Shown here in pieces: positions 27,014 through 39,500 of a stretch of DNA of 64,000 bases. The stretch is taken from NCBI GenBank assembly GCA_013397935.1, contig VZRN01005169.1, positions 620,001 to 684,000 on the forward strand, in the 5' to 3' direction. The DNA comes from Dasyornis broadbenti (taxonomy: Eukaryota > Chordata > Aves > Passeriformes > Dasyornithidae). The position numbers and the translations under genes are program-made. Every line of letters begins with the position of its first letter. Position 1 is the stretch's first letter. The notes beneath the pieces were generated by a model. The model saw only the letters and a list, made by a program, of their open reading frames with translations. It was not told the DNA's origin and did no database searches.

Positions 27014-30000
27014 GTAAGTGTGAGAAATCAAAGACCTGAGAGGCAACTCTTGGTCACAGAAAATCTTGGTATAGAAACACTGTGTACACCAAGGTCTAGG
27101 GAGGCATAGACCAAATTACCACAAAATTTGAGGGTTTTGTCTCAAGACAGGTCATATCTACTGCCAGATTAAACTACAAGAATAAAATGTGCACTGGAGA
27201 AACATTAAAGGTCTGCCAAAGGCTATGATTAGTCCTAGACTGTGAACCCTCAGTGCTACTGCACCACCCTGTTCTATTTTTCCAGCTGTCTGTTTTCTCT
27301 CAAAGTTACACTTTCCTTGGCATATGAACTATGTTTTCTATGGACATCCACCGTACTTCACCTTGGTTTGCAATAGGATTTTTGTTGTATATTAATCAGG
27401 AAGAGGCTTCTTACACCTAAATAATGTTTAAAAACCAAGACTTTCAAGCCAATGCTGTGTCCCCAGAACAGCTGAGTCAGTGGTATTGCTGTCATGAGCC
27501 AGTTCCGCTCTCCTGCTGAAGTGGCAGAGAAATGTAAATTATCTGCTGGAATAATGATTCAGGATTGGGTAATCAGAGGCTGCTGGATAATTGCACAAAC
27601 ATATCCGCATTCATCTCGGCAGCAATCACCCCTCTAAAGTCAATTCCTTTAGCAAGCACCTGCCTTGGACAGCCTAAGGCCATCTCAGGACACAGCTCCC
27701 AGGATGGAGGAGTGCTCAGCAACAGGCATGTGCACAAGCAGGACCCAAATCAGACAAGATCCTAGAATCCATCCCAACTCACTGACATGAGTAGTTCAGC
27801 CCTGTAGTAGATCTCCAACCCAACAGAAATTGATGAGACTAATCCTCCAAGGAGGAACAGTAGGAGGCACTGGCCTTTTATAAAGCAGGAGGAGGAAATT
27901 GCTCCTACCACAGTGTTTATTCTTGAAGAGAGCAAGTTACTCAGTGGGTGCTGCCTGAGGGGCACAGGAAAACCATGCAGGGAATCCAAAGCACACTAGG
28001 AGATGAAAATGTTCCCTTAACAGTCCTAAGAGCAAAGGTGAGAAACAAGGCACATCTCAAACTGTAACCAGAGAGCAGCTGAGCAAGTCTCAGCTCTCAG
28101 TTCAGCTGGGTGGGCACAGGGCTCCCCTGGGAGTGCAAGAGAAGCTAATGAGGAGGTGTTAGCCTCCCCTGGAACTTCCAGGTTTAACTGTGTGAGCAAA
28201 GATCTGGGTTAGCAAAGGGAGGAAGCTTGAGAAGCTGACAGATTGTCAAGGCAGAGCTTGAAGTTACAAAGCAGATGCAGATGGGCATGCACTGTCCAGG
28301 CAGGATCCAAAGGGTTAGGTAGTGGCATCCACTCATTTGGTCATCTTCAGACCTATAGATGGAGCAGGGTGCTTTCCAGGAGGAAATGCTCAGCCAGCCC
28401 AGATGAAAGACTTGGGGACACCCTCATTAAATCAAGGAGGTGCAGCCCAGAAACAAGCCAGTAAGTCCTAGCTGATCTGAAGCTGCTCTGCAGCCCTTCT
28501 GCTGTCCCATACTGACTCTGCCATTTGCACTGAGGATTCTTCAGTGCTGTGAAAATAACCTTGACAAAAGTATTTCCTCTTCAGTTGTAAAATGCTTTAA
28601 ATAGAGTTGGCACAAACAGCAACTGTTTTATTTGACTGAACACAGCCAAAAGAATATACCTGGTGCCTTGGACAGAGTCTTGGAAATAGGTGTTCCATGT
28701 CAGCTTCAGAAAATAAACTGGGCTGTCTGTACCACAGATCTTAACCTGCAATGTGAAATGGAAGTTTGAAAAATCTCCTTTCTTCAAAAAGTAGTGAAAA
28801 CAGTCTCTTAATGTGTGTTTGCAGGGCATGTAACACAGACCTTTAGCTGATACAGGCCAGGAATGTAAAAAGAAACACTTTAATTCTCTGACACAGGCCC
28901 TCAGGGACTGCCTTCTCTTCATTCTCCACTGAGTTTCCATGTGCTTTATTTGAAGGGACTCATAACCAGCTAAAATAGAACAAGCCTGGTTCATAAATGT
29001 AGTCTGAGATTGGCTAAATTGCAAGTTTAGAAAGAAGAAAAGCCACTAAAGTATTAAATCAATTCTTCTATTTAAGAGTAAAAGCTCTATGAGAGTAATT
29101 TATTTAGAAATTATTTGGACTGGGGATTTCCATTCATTAGTTGTGCTCTATCATGACAACCTTAGAAGAAAATCAATAGGAACAACCTTTGCGTTGGCAA
29201 CTTAATAGTTTCTTGTGATAATATAGGGTCATTACTGCATTCAGCGTGACTAAAATTAGATTGTCAGACTATTATGGAGGGGACAATAACGCCTCCTATT
29301 TTAATGATCATAGGAACGCTTTATGGCGTGAGCCATTAACTGTGGGAGAGCACAGGTCAAAAGGGTGTCCCTGTACAGCACAAGGGGCTAAGCTTCACAG
29401 GAAGCCAGAAGAGCAATATCCTGGTTGATTAAAAGTGAAAAGGGTTGGGGAAAGGGCTTGGGTTTTAGTTCAGCTGGTTATGAATCTCTGCTAATCACCG
29501 TTGGTATCAGCTCCTCCAGCATTCACTGAGCAAGTGGCCAGGATTACTCTTCTGTTCGCTGCAGATTCCCTCTCTGGCCATGGGCAGGTTTTCCATGTCC
29601 TTTACTTGTCCTTAGATCTGAGTCACATGCTCAATGGAGAGCTACCAGCTTTTGCCTCCCACTGCTCCCCACAGAGCACAGTAGCACCCTTCCCCAGAAT
29701 ATTCTCTTATCCCTGGGGACTGGGGGTAAGTCTATTTCCCCCCTCCAGCCATGTGGCAGAGCCAAAGTGAGGGAGCAGGTGTCCCACATCCTGGTTGAAC
29801 AGCTGGTCCAATGGAGGCTGCGGCTCTCAGAATAATGTCTTGCTCTGTCACTAGACCAGTTCCTTTATCACCAAGTCCACTGTGTTGCAACATGTGTGTA
29901 GTTAAACTCTTACGGCTCTGTGAGCTTCTCAGCCCCTTCAAAAGTAATTGAGAAAATCCATGAGCTTAAAGGGTATTTTGTTTCTGTTGCGATTGATGGA

Positions 30001-33000
30001 AACATAAAATAGTTTATATGGTTCCTATTACATGAAATGGTCTTTCTCAATGTCCATTCAATTCAAAATGAGTTTGACACTGAAAGGGTGTGAGTTGGCT
30101 TATTGGTCCAAATACCTTTATAACACAAATCAATGTGGATCCACTTTTCAGAAAACTGGACACTAAGCAGTAAAACTGTATAAACAGAACCACCTGGAGG
30201 CAAAGTACTCATTGATGTGCCACTCTTTACTTATAAAAGAAAACAGAACTACTGCACACAATCGACAAAATGGGCCCTGGGCACCAAAATCCATACTCGG
30301 TCTGTATCCTAAATGGACCCAGTTTCTTTTCCTAAAAGTGATTATGTGGTTGTTATTGACACACCAGTTTAACTGCCAACATGAGTACAACCTACAGAGG
30401 GAAATTATCTGGCTTCCAATATTCAACCTCCCTATAGGTCCCCCAAAACTGTTTGCACCATTATTTGTGAATACACTAATAGACATATCTGAATGAACAA
30501 ATCGATGGTGATAATGAAACAAAAGCTACTTTGTATCTTTAAATTGAACCGTGAAGGAAATCCAGCTAGACATAGGCATGTATGAATGGGATCCCAGTGC
30601 AAGCTGCCTAAATTGGTCCATGAAAACTGTCAGGATTACAACATGTCTAGGGTTATATGCCCATACTTTTCCCTGTCTTACATGGGATTGTGCTCCATGA
30701 ATAGTTCTGCTGACGACAAGAAGACAGATTCCAGAGCAAAGCATTTTGTGGTGCAACGGCACTGGAGTTTGGCTCCCTTATAGACCACATACACAGGCAG
30801 ATACCAGTGACTGCTCACTGCTGCTGTTCTCTACATGCCACACATACACACTTGAAAACAAGGAGTTAGGTGACAATCTGCAGTGCAGAAGCCCTCAGCG
30901 ATGAAAGATTGTAAGTAGTAATTGAGTACAGTGAGCAGTTAGCTCCTGGCAGGGATTTAAGTGACCTTCCTCCTCTGAAGGAGCTTTGGATTTAAGCTCC
31001 ATGCAGATGACACTAATGACACTCTTCAACCTAAAAACTCGGTGGCAATTAAATGTGTTATTCAGTACTCAGAACCGTGTACGTGTGCAACATAAATGTG
31101 GAACTGGGATGCATATGTGATATGATTATATCAACCAGTTTCTCCTGTTAAAATGCAATGAGAGTGAAAATAGCAAGTCTTTTCAAAACAAGAAATACCT
31201 TGAAGTGATTTTCTGTGCTGTGCACTATGGCTTCTCAACCCTTCCTTGTGCACGTTGGGCAAACCAGACATTGCTGTTGAATAAACATAGAGGTAGACAG
31301 TAAGTCCATTGTCAACAACTTGCACTCAGTGGGAGCTGGTGTGTAACACCATCAGCTGCCGGTGGCTGCTGCACTGGTGATACAAATGGAACTGGACAGG
31401 TTCAGCATAGGATGTCAGGTTTAGTGTGGCTTTTCATTGCTCTGACAGCATTTTGTACCATGGCCTATGTAGTAAATGCTCAGGTTGTACTTTGGCTAGG
31501 AATGGGTGAGCATGGCTAGTTTCAATCCCATGTGTAACTGTGGCCTTCACAGCTAATTTCAGCCTTCCTAAGGCCTATTAAAAGCAACATAACAACACCT
31601 CACAACAAAAAGAATAGATAAAATCACAGATTTCAAGAAGGGAGATGCAGTGGGAAATGTAGATACCTTTAATTTTTTTGGTGCCCAGGCTGAGAATCTT
31701 TCCATGGGGATTATTTTCTGACAGCCTGGAGCATCTGCCTTCTAAAAATCAAACCTTACCAAAGTACACATCTGTGCTGAACAACAGGAAATCATGCAGA
31801 GATCCTACGCTAGCACTGAGTGGCTGCATCCCAGCAGCAGAAATGATGGAAGGAGATCCCCTACATCATACTGCATGCCCAGAGCAAGACCAGTTAGTCC
31901 CTACAGCCAGACAAGTTAACATGGCTATCCTCACCCTGATCCCAGGCTGGGCAGACTTGCCCTCAGCCCCTGTTCTGCAATGGAGACATATGAAGTGATC
32001 AATTTGGTTTGAAAATCTGCATTATATCACCCCTTTCCAGTAGCCACGCTGCCAGTAAGTCTGTGTCCCTAATACGCAGTACAGGCTGCCCTTTACCTAA
32101 AGTGAGAAAATAAAGAAAAATATTATTATCTAGAGAAAAAAAAAAACTGTCTGAAAGTTAAAATATCTTGGAGAGAAGCACACAAGTGTCTAGAGCAGAG
32201 GATAAAACAGGCTTTGATCCTTTTGTACACCAAAAGGCTTGTGGCAATTCTAGAAGTTCATTTTATGGGTTTTTTTTTTTTAAAGCAAGCTCTTTTTTTG
32301 CCTTTTTTTTCATTTTCAGTGGAATGAAGAATTATTCTTGAGGATTAGCATGAGCTGGTAAATAGGCACTAGAATAAAGCTCAGGACATCTTGAGTTCCA
32401 TTTCCTGCTTCATTTGTTGCAAGATTCTCCCCCAAATCATTTCAGTTCTCTCTCCCCTTGCTTGTCTAGACAGCAGAGTACTGAAGGCAAGGGCTGCCTC
32501 TCCCTCTGGCTGAAATCTGGTCTGACTGAAACCAACAGCCAAAAGCTCACAGGATGCAGCCCTAGCATCACCGAAGGCAATGGCAAAATTCTGGCCAGCT
32601 TCAGTGGGGCCTGAATTTTACCCTAAGTATTTCCACAGTGCCTGATTTAACAAGGCCTTTATCTCAGCTGGGGAGCAAGACGCCCTTGTAATACCTATAA
32701 TGGTATTTATAAAGTACCTCTCACGCACACATAGCGCTCTACAATGTGGGGAACGTGACAAAGAGCAGAGCTCCTGCCCAGGAAAGCTTCCAGCAGCAAG
32801 GCACGAATGGATAAATTATAGGAGAAAATAACAACGACAGGTACCATCTAGGCAAAAGAAAAGCAGCATGTGGTAATTGGAGCTGGAACGCTTCATGGAG
32901 CAGCTGTTTTCCAAGAGCTCTCTGAAGAAGGAAAAACGAGGGCTGGGCAAACCTAGAGAGGCTATTGCAGGCATGTGGGTGGTAAATAAACTGTCTGAGG

Positions 33001-33411
33001 CTGTAGAGTCAGTTTAGCCCTGAGTGAAATACTGCAGGCATCGTAGAAATTCTTAACCATAAGGATTTCTAATGAAAATCTTGACAGACTTTTAATGATA
33101 CAACTGCTCCAGGGGCCCGTAATAAAAAGGTGAAGCTTATAACATTTTGGTCTGTCCTGATTGCTCAGTGCTGCCAGCTTTCACCCTGACAGATTGAACT
33201 TTAGCAGTTCGATTCACAGACTGAAACACTGCCAGGATGATATCGCCTCTGCTCCTCAAACATTTATTGTGTGGTTTTCAAATATCATGCGATAGTCCAG
33301 GGCAAATAGCACACATTTTGGTTCACATTTTGTAACACCTCAAACCTCATTGCTGTGAGGAGTGAGAAACGTCTTTGGTGCCAGTCTCAAAATTGTCTCT
33401 TCTCTTGCCAG
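27014..33411 (+). other. FRMD4A: FRMD4A intron, 6.4 kb
   Basis: It runs from a GTAAGT donor to a TCTTGCCAG acceptor and splits a threonine codon (AC|G). It holds one likely MIR-like SINE relic (32685-32840), a run of A at about 32138-32148 and a run of T at about 32269-32281. An AT-rich stretch at 29040-29340 resembles a conserved non-coding element. I see no other gene or named repeat. Confidence 0.85.
32685..32840. repeat. Possible amniote MIR-like SINE relic
   Basis: The stretch has, in order, a 'tatttataaagtacct' block, 'catagcgctctacaatg', and a block near 32769-32785 ('agctcctgcccaggaaagcttccag', shortened here) like the 'ctgccccaaagagcttacaatctaa' unit of MIR-type SINEs seen in reptiles and birds. 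The match is by eye and diverged, and a chance resemblance is possible. Confidence 0.4.
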
Positions 33412-33504
33412 GGGACACTTGAACTGGCTTCAGCTGGACCGCCGGGTGCTGGAACATGACTTTCCCAAAAAGTCAGGACCAGTTGTCTTGTACTTTTGTG
33501 TCAG
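33412..33504 (+). CDS. FRMD4A: FRMD4A coding exon, FERM F1 lobe (second visible exon)
   Basis: This 93-nt exon is phase 2 at both ends. Its first G completes the split threonine, and its last AG is the start of a split arginine. It reads GHLNWLQLDRRVLEHDFPKK and then SGPVVLYFCV plus the split arginine. The segment matches the second half of the F1 lobe. The W-L-x-L-D motif and the P-K-K turn before a hydrophobic strand (VVLYFCVRF) are typical of FERM domains, where ERM proteins have a similar strand before F2. The acceptor is TCTTGCCAG and the donor GTAAGT. Because both ends share a phase, skipping this exon would keep the frame but would delete half the F1 lobe. Confidence 0.95.
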
Positions 33505-36500
33505 GTAAGTGCCTGATGGCAAGCACTTCCCATGGGATACAGCTATGGACAGCCTGTTTCCTGGAGGCCAGGAAGTGAGGCTGTCAGCTTCTCAGAAACA
33601 CCTGTGGGCAAGCAAACACTTTCACAGAGGTTTCTTTTGAGCTCTTTGGCTTTGCAAACTCTTCTCACACAAGTGTAAACAAGTAGTAGCTACACTGACA
33701 CCCATAGCTGTCCACAGAGAAATGCTGCATGAGGGCAAGATCAGATGTTATGTCTTTACACTTTCACTTGTGGGCTTTGAACTGGGAAGTCCAAGCTGGG
33801 TAGGGTGGCAGAACAAAGCCCTCTTTCTGCCAGGAAAACTCACTTGAACCAGCAACCTGCAGGGAAAACACTCACTTCCTCACTGATGAGCCATCAGTTT
33901 CCCCTGGATTGTGCCCAGAGTGTGGGTTCTGTCAGGGACCAAATTAATCCCTGAACAGCTCTGTCATTTTCACCTTCTGAACTCAATGCTACAATGAATT
34001 ACCCACAAATAGCAAATGATGGCATTTTATGGCAGCTAGTTTGTTTCTACATGACTGGACCAGACTATAAAAGTTTTAATGAAGATTATGGCAGTTTGGG
34101 AGCTTCAAACTTCATCTGGGATTTTTACAAGGAGCTGTTAGTGTTTGGAAGCTGCTGGAAGCTGCCAGAGCTCTTGTGCACAATATTTGCCTCCAAGGCA
34201 GATATTTTCTGAGAAGACAAATTTGCTCCTGCAGCTTTGAAATGCCCAGAGAGAGGCTGGGGGCTGGGATGGCATATGCACAAAATTAAGTTGAGGGTTT
34301 TGACTTACTTTTAATGGATAGCTCATGTCTAGAACAAGCCAGCACAGCGTAACTGTGTCTTTTTCTGTTAGGCCTTCCACTCCAGTGTTATATTACATCT
34401 GACATCACTCTCACTCATTCCATAGTAGCCACAAAAAATTAAGACCTACTTTTGAGTTTCTTCCCCTGAGTGAAGCTTTTTTTTCCCCACATAGTGATTG
34501 TCATTCATTTAACTTCCATTATAAGGCAGGCTTTCTAGGAGAAGAGAGACCCTTTGTTCTGTTATGTCTCCATATTTAGTGGTGGATATATGTGGTGGTT
34601 AGGACAAATCAACTGCACAAAGCCATCTGAGTCCAGAATTTGCCTGATATCTCCCAAGAGAAGAACTTAGTCTACATATTGGGTGCTTCAAACCATAAGG
34701 GTAGATCCAGAGCTCAGCATCTCTAGCGTGTGAGATCCAGATCCTCCTGTGCTTAAGAACTACACAAAACTGTTGATACTGATTAAGAACACGGCGAGTC
34801 AGTTATCAAACATTTTGTCCAGGGGCCCAATTGAGGAGTCTGTGCTAAGACAGGTATCCCATTGAAAGCAGGGAAAGCTCTGACTGAGCAAGAGCTAAGT
34901 GCTGGGTTTAGGAGCTGTAAAATGTGTGAAAGCCGGTGCTACTGAGCCACTCTCATATTCATTTCAAAGACCACTCAACAAGCATAAATATTGCCATCTG
35001 TATTGTTTTATGAAAGTTGGCAGCACAGTGCAGACTAGTCATTCTAGCAGGATCCTAGCCAAGAGACATCCTAGGATATGAACTCATGTAACAGTTAGTG
35101 AATGAGTGACCCCTCCTGTTCTGGAATCACAATCCATAGGGAAAAACTCAGCATTCAGTGTCTGTATGTGTGAAAACCAGACTGACTCTGGGCTTATACC
35201 CTTACTGGTGGCAGTAACTAGTGCACTGTCACACTGAATTATAATTTGGATTGGACTGGGAGCCAGATGCCTCAAGAGTTAGGAATGGGCATTAACTTAC
35301 CATGCCTTTTCTACTGCTTATTTCCCTTGTGGATGTCAGATGCTGGCAGAAGTTGAAAAAGTTTCCCAGCACATAAGGAGTTCCCATGTCCATCCCTAAA
35401 TCTGATCTGAGCAGAAGGCGATTGAAGAAACCGACTCCAGCCAGATGGCTGCACTTGGAAAGGCCCCACATATCTGTTACCCAGTGGTTTCAGTTCTGGC
35501 TTAGGAACTAAAGCAAGGGCTGAAGAAAAGGTTGTAAAGAGACCCACCCATAGACGGGGGTTTATTTTCATAATCTGGGGGTGTGCAGCAGCCTGCAGAG
35601 CCATCCATAAACATACCATAAACAGAGTGTTCCCTCTCCCCTGCTGCCATCAGGCAGAAAGCAGAGATAATTAGTGTTGTACCACACCTAATCACAAATG
35701 TGCTAATTTTTAAGGGACCGGGTGCCCATGACACCTACTATATCACTGGTAAAGGCTAGCATGTGTTTGCAGATACCTTCTTGCATTACCTCTACCAAGC
35801 ATTGCAGTAGTACAAGTAACTGGATGTGCCAGATGCTCATGATGCAGAATTCTGTTTACTGCATCTGGATTTAGTAATTGTGTGGGTTTTTCCCTCTAGT
35901 AGAAGTAAATGTACAATTCAATCACACTGCATAACTACTGAAGAAATGAAGCCTCAGGCAAGAAAAGTAGAGGGCAGTTTGTGAAAAGGAGAAGCTACAG
36001 TGGAAACATTTTCACCTTTAATGTGACCATCAAATTGTTTTTACCCTCAACATTCCTGCTCTAAAAGTTGAGGGCAGCATGCCCACCAAAGATGCCACAG
36101 ATTTTAGCCTGCTCTAAAAGTACATTTAAAGGGAAGCCTGCCTTCTTAAGAAAAGCTTCTTGAAAGAACTGTGCCGAAAATAGGAAGTTTCACAAGCTTT
36201 GCAGTGTGAAATTCTCCTCCCTTTTTTAAATCTCTGCAGCACTGTTGAAGCTTTGTCTTTTGACACACATTTCCTTGGGGTTTGACATTGTTGAACACTG
36301 ATCTCCAGTGTCTTTACTCTCTTCCGTTATCAAAGACCAAAACTTTCACAGCACTGTGTCAAAGGAGGAGGATTTTAGAAGGATGTTTTTAGCATTGGTT
36401 TGTAAGAAGTTGCTTCTTCCATGTACATTTACACAGCCACTGAAGCCTCCTTGTCTTCAGGTTGTCATCTAGTGCTTCAATGGAAGCTTTCCACTGAGAA

Positions 36501-39500
36501 CAACATAGGAATCTAGGACGCAATCAGAACTCTTGGGCAGCTGTGTACTGCCCCATGGCTATTGTGCAATATTATTTTATAAGACTCTGCTAGTATCTGT
36601 TTACATAGCTCTAAAGCCACACATGAAAACAAGAGGGAGTGCCATGTGTCTTGCAGGGGAAGAGGCATGTCTGGCAACAGAATGGGAGTGATATTAGTTC
36701 TTGTCTTAGAATTAGCTTCCCTGGATGGCTTTCTATAGCCGTGGTTGTTTGGTTGTTGGTGAAACTAATTCCCTGCCTCAGAGGGAATGCAGGTAAACCA
36801 AGTCAGATGAGAGTCACTGCTGAAGTCCAGGAGAAGCAAAGGATGGGGACGAAGGAAAGGAGGGATTGCCTGATTAGTTGATTATACAGAGGTGTTTTGA
36901 GGCCAGAAGAGAACAGGGAAAATGTACTTCACACCGTGGGCTTTGTGGTAAAGTGCAGGAACCTAAGCACAGTGTGGACACCCAGGCAGCAAAGGAGGTA
37001 AACAGAGATTGCAGGGGTTCAGATACAGGTACATTCTTTTGGCAGGGAGGGAAGCATTTTGCTTGGACTTACACAGACAGAAAGAAGGCAAAGTTACTCC
37101 TTTTGAATGAAACTTTGAGATGAGAGAGAACCAGAGCACAGACACACTGTTTGTTCATGGAAAGCAAAGTTGGCCAGGCTTTGCAGTGAGTTCTCATCCT
37201 CAAACAATGGCCATGTGAGATTAGCAATCCTTAGCAAAGGAACCATCAGCATGGGTCTGATCTCTTTATCTTCTGTATGTTTGTCATGCTGTTAATTTAT
37301 ATGAACAAGCTTAGCAAATAAAATTCACTCCACTGGTGGATCTTTTCCCAGGAATGAATATATTTGTTCTCAGGGTAACTCCACCAGCTAAATAGTGACA
37401 ACTCACTGCAGAAGTCGTCACACTAAATCAGAATATGTCTCACAGGGAAAGGCTTTTCTTTCAGAAAGGCATGGAACAAAATGTGAAATAAATCCTCAAT
37501 ACTCAAATACATTGTGGGTCAGAGTTTGTATCTATGGGCTGGCAGTATTCCCACAAAGGAATGCCTGTGTTCAGCAACATCTGGCATGTGTTCATAATAC
37601 TGGCTAGGCTGAAGTCAGCATGGGAGCTGTGGAGGCTCAGAACTCTCAATATTGAGGCCAGACATTTTGCCAGGTTACCACAGTTACTACAGAACAAAGT
37701 GGCCCTAAATAAGAGCTTTGCACTGAAACACAGAGTGCAAAGCTCACAAGTGTCACTGCTACCTTTAACCTGAAGGAATGTAGCTCTATCTGCACCGGCA
37801 GTGGTTCAGGTCTGAGGCAGATGGGACATGTGGGCAGTCAGAGATGAGATTCACCACACCAGAGCTGAGATCTTTACCTGGCAGACAGCTCTATGTCATG
37901 GCTAATTAGTGCAGCCTAACCACTGGAAAGAAACAGGCACCTTTCAGGAACAATTCCTCTCACTTATTTTAGATGACTGCTTTGGAATTCAACAAGTTGC
38001 AGGCTAAAATACCCGTGTCTCTTCTCTTACCTCAGGCACCTGCTCAGATGTAGGCATTTTCACCTGATGCATTCCTCTGTCCCATCACAGGCAGTCTATA
38101 AATTTAAAATTATTATTTCAAGCAGATTGGCACAGCCAGGGTTGAGGAAGTGTTTCCTATCTACAAGGTTTCACCTGGATACCTAAATGGAATTGGACCA
38201 GATTTCAGCTGTTAATGAGGCCTTATGCTATTTTCATTTTTCAATCCTTCTTTATAGTCATCTTTAAACCTGTATTCCATTAGAAAAGGACTAAAGCTAA
38301 CAGTGAAAGGAACCAGAGACCATTTGAAAACAGTTGACCCTGGAAGGGAGACAGCTGTTCTCCACAGGGCTAGATGGACCTTAGAACTTGTCACCAAAAT
38401 GAATTGCTGCCTCACACATGGGCCAGAGACACTTATGGGGTGCAGATTCAGAGCATCCCGCTCCCAGCTTCCCTGACTGACTCACGTGGCGATCCCAGCA
38501 CACCATGGCTGTGTATGCCACTCACATCCCCTCAGCTTTCCTTCTCTCCAAGAATTCAGATTGGGGGTTGTGATGACAGCAGCCTGCCATGGCAGGAAGA
38601 GCTTAATAGAATCACATGAAATTAACCTGAGCAATTTATTTGTCTCACACATAATTGGCTGTGTTTCTCAATCCACACCAGGTTTTCCACACCAGAGAGG
38701 GGTATGTGGTACTCTAATGCTTTGTTCCAGGCAGGGAATGAGGAATCACCAGCTCCTGTCTCTCTTCCCTGAAGAGGGAGAAGGAGCAGACAGCCCTCTT
38801 TCTGCCCCATGGTGTCAGACTGGGGTTCACAGGGACTGGGGAAAAGGCACAATCAGATTATCAAATACATCAAATTTGCAGCCGGTGGGAGGGAGAGAGC
38901 AGAATTTGCTCTCACCCAAGTTTCATTACTCCTGTTAGCACCCAGGAGTTTTCCTGGGGGGAAACTATATATACACAAATTGCTCTGCTTCTCTGCTCTT
39001 CCTTGGTGCTGTGCAGGCCCCTCTGCATGGGGAACTGCGAGGAGGGCAATGCTGGACACCAATTTTCCATGAAGCTTGATCATCCCAGGAGAACTCAGGG
39101 AGCTGCCCTGAGATGTTTCAGCACCTTGGGGTGCTCCATCCTTATTCTTGTGGCTAGCTGTCTCTTCCCAGAGCTCCTTCCAGCTGTGCTCCCTCACCCG
39201 CTGTCAGTACCAGTACTGCACCAGAAATTCTCTGCACCAGGGAATTTATGCTACATATAAGGGGAGACAAAGAGCCATCTCCTGCTCACATCATAGCTCT
39301 ACATCTCCATGCACTGCTGGTGGGATGCTGTAGAAATAACAGCAAAAAACTAGCTTATTAAACCCACATAATCAACCCAGTCCAACCAAGCTGATTTCAG
39401 GGGCTCCTGTCAGCTGCTCTGTCTATAAACGCCATGCCATAGCCCAGATCTCTTTGCACAGCATGTGTTTTGCTGGTTGGTGTGCACCAGCTGTGAGTAT

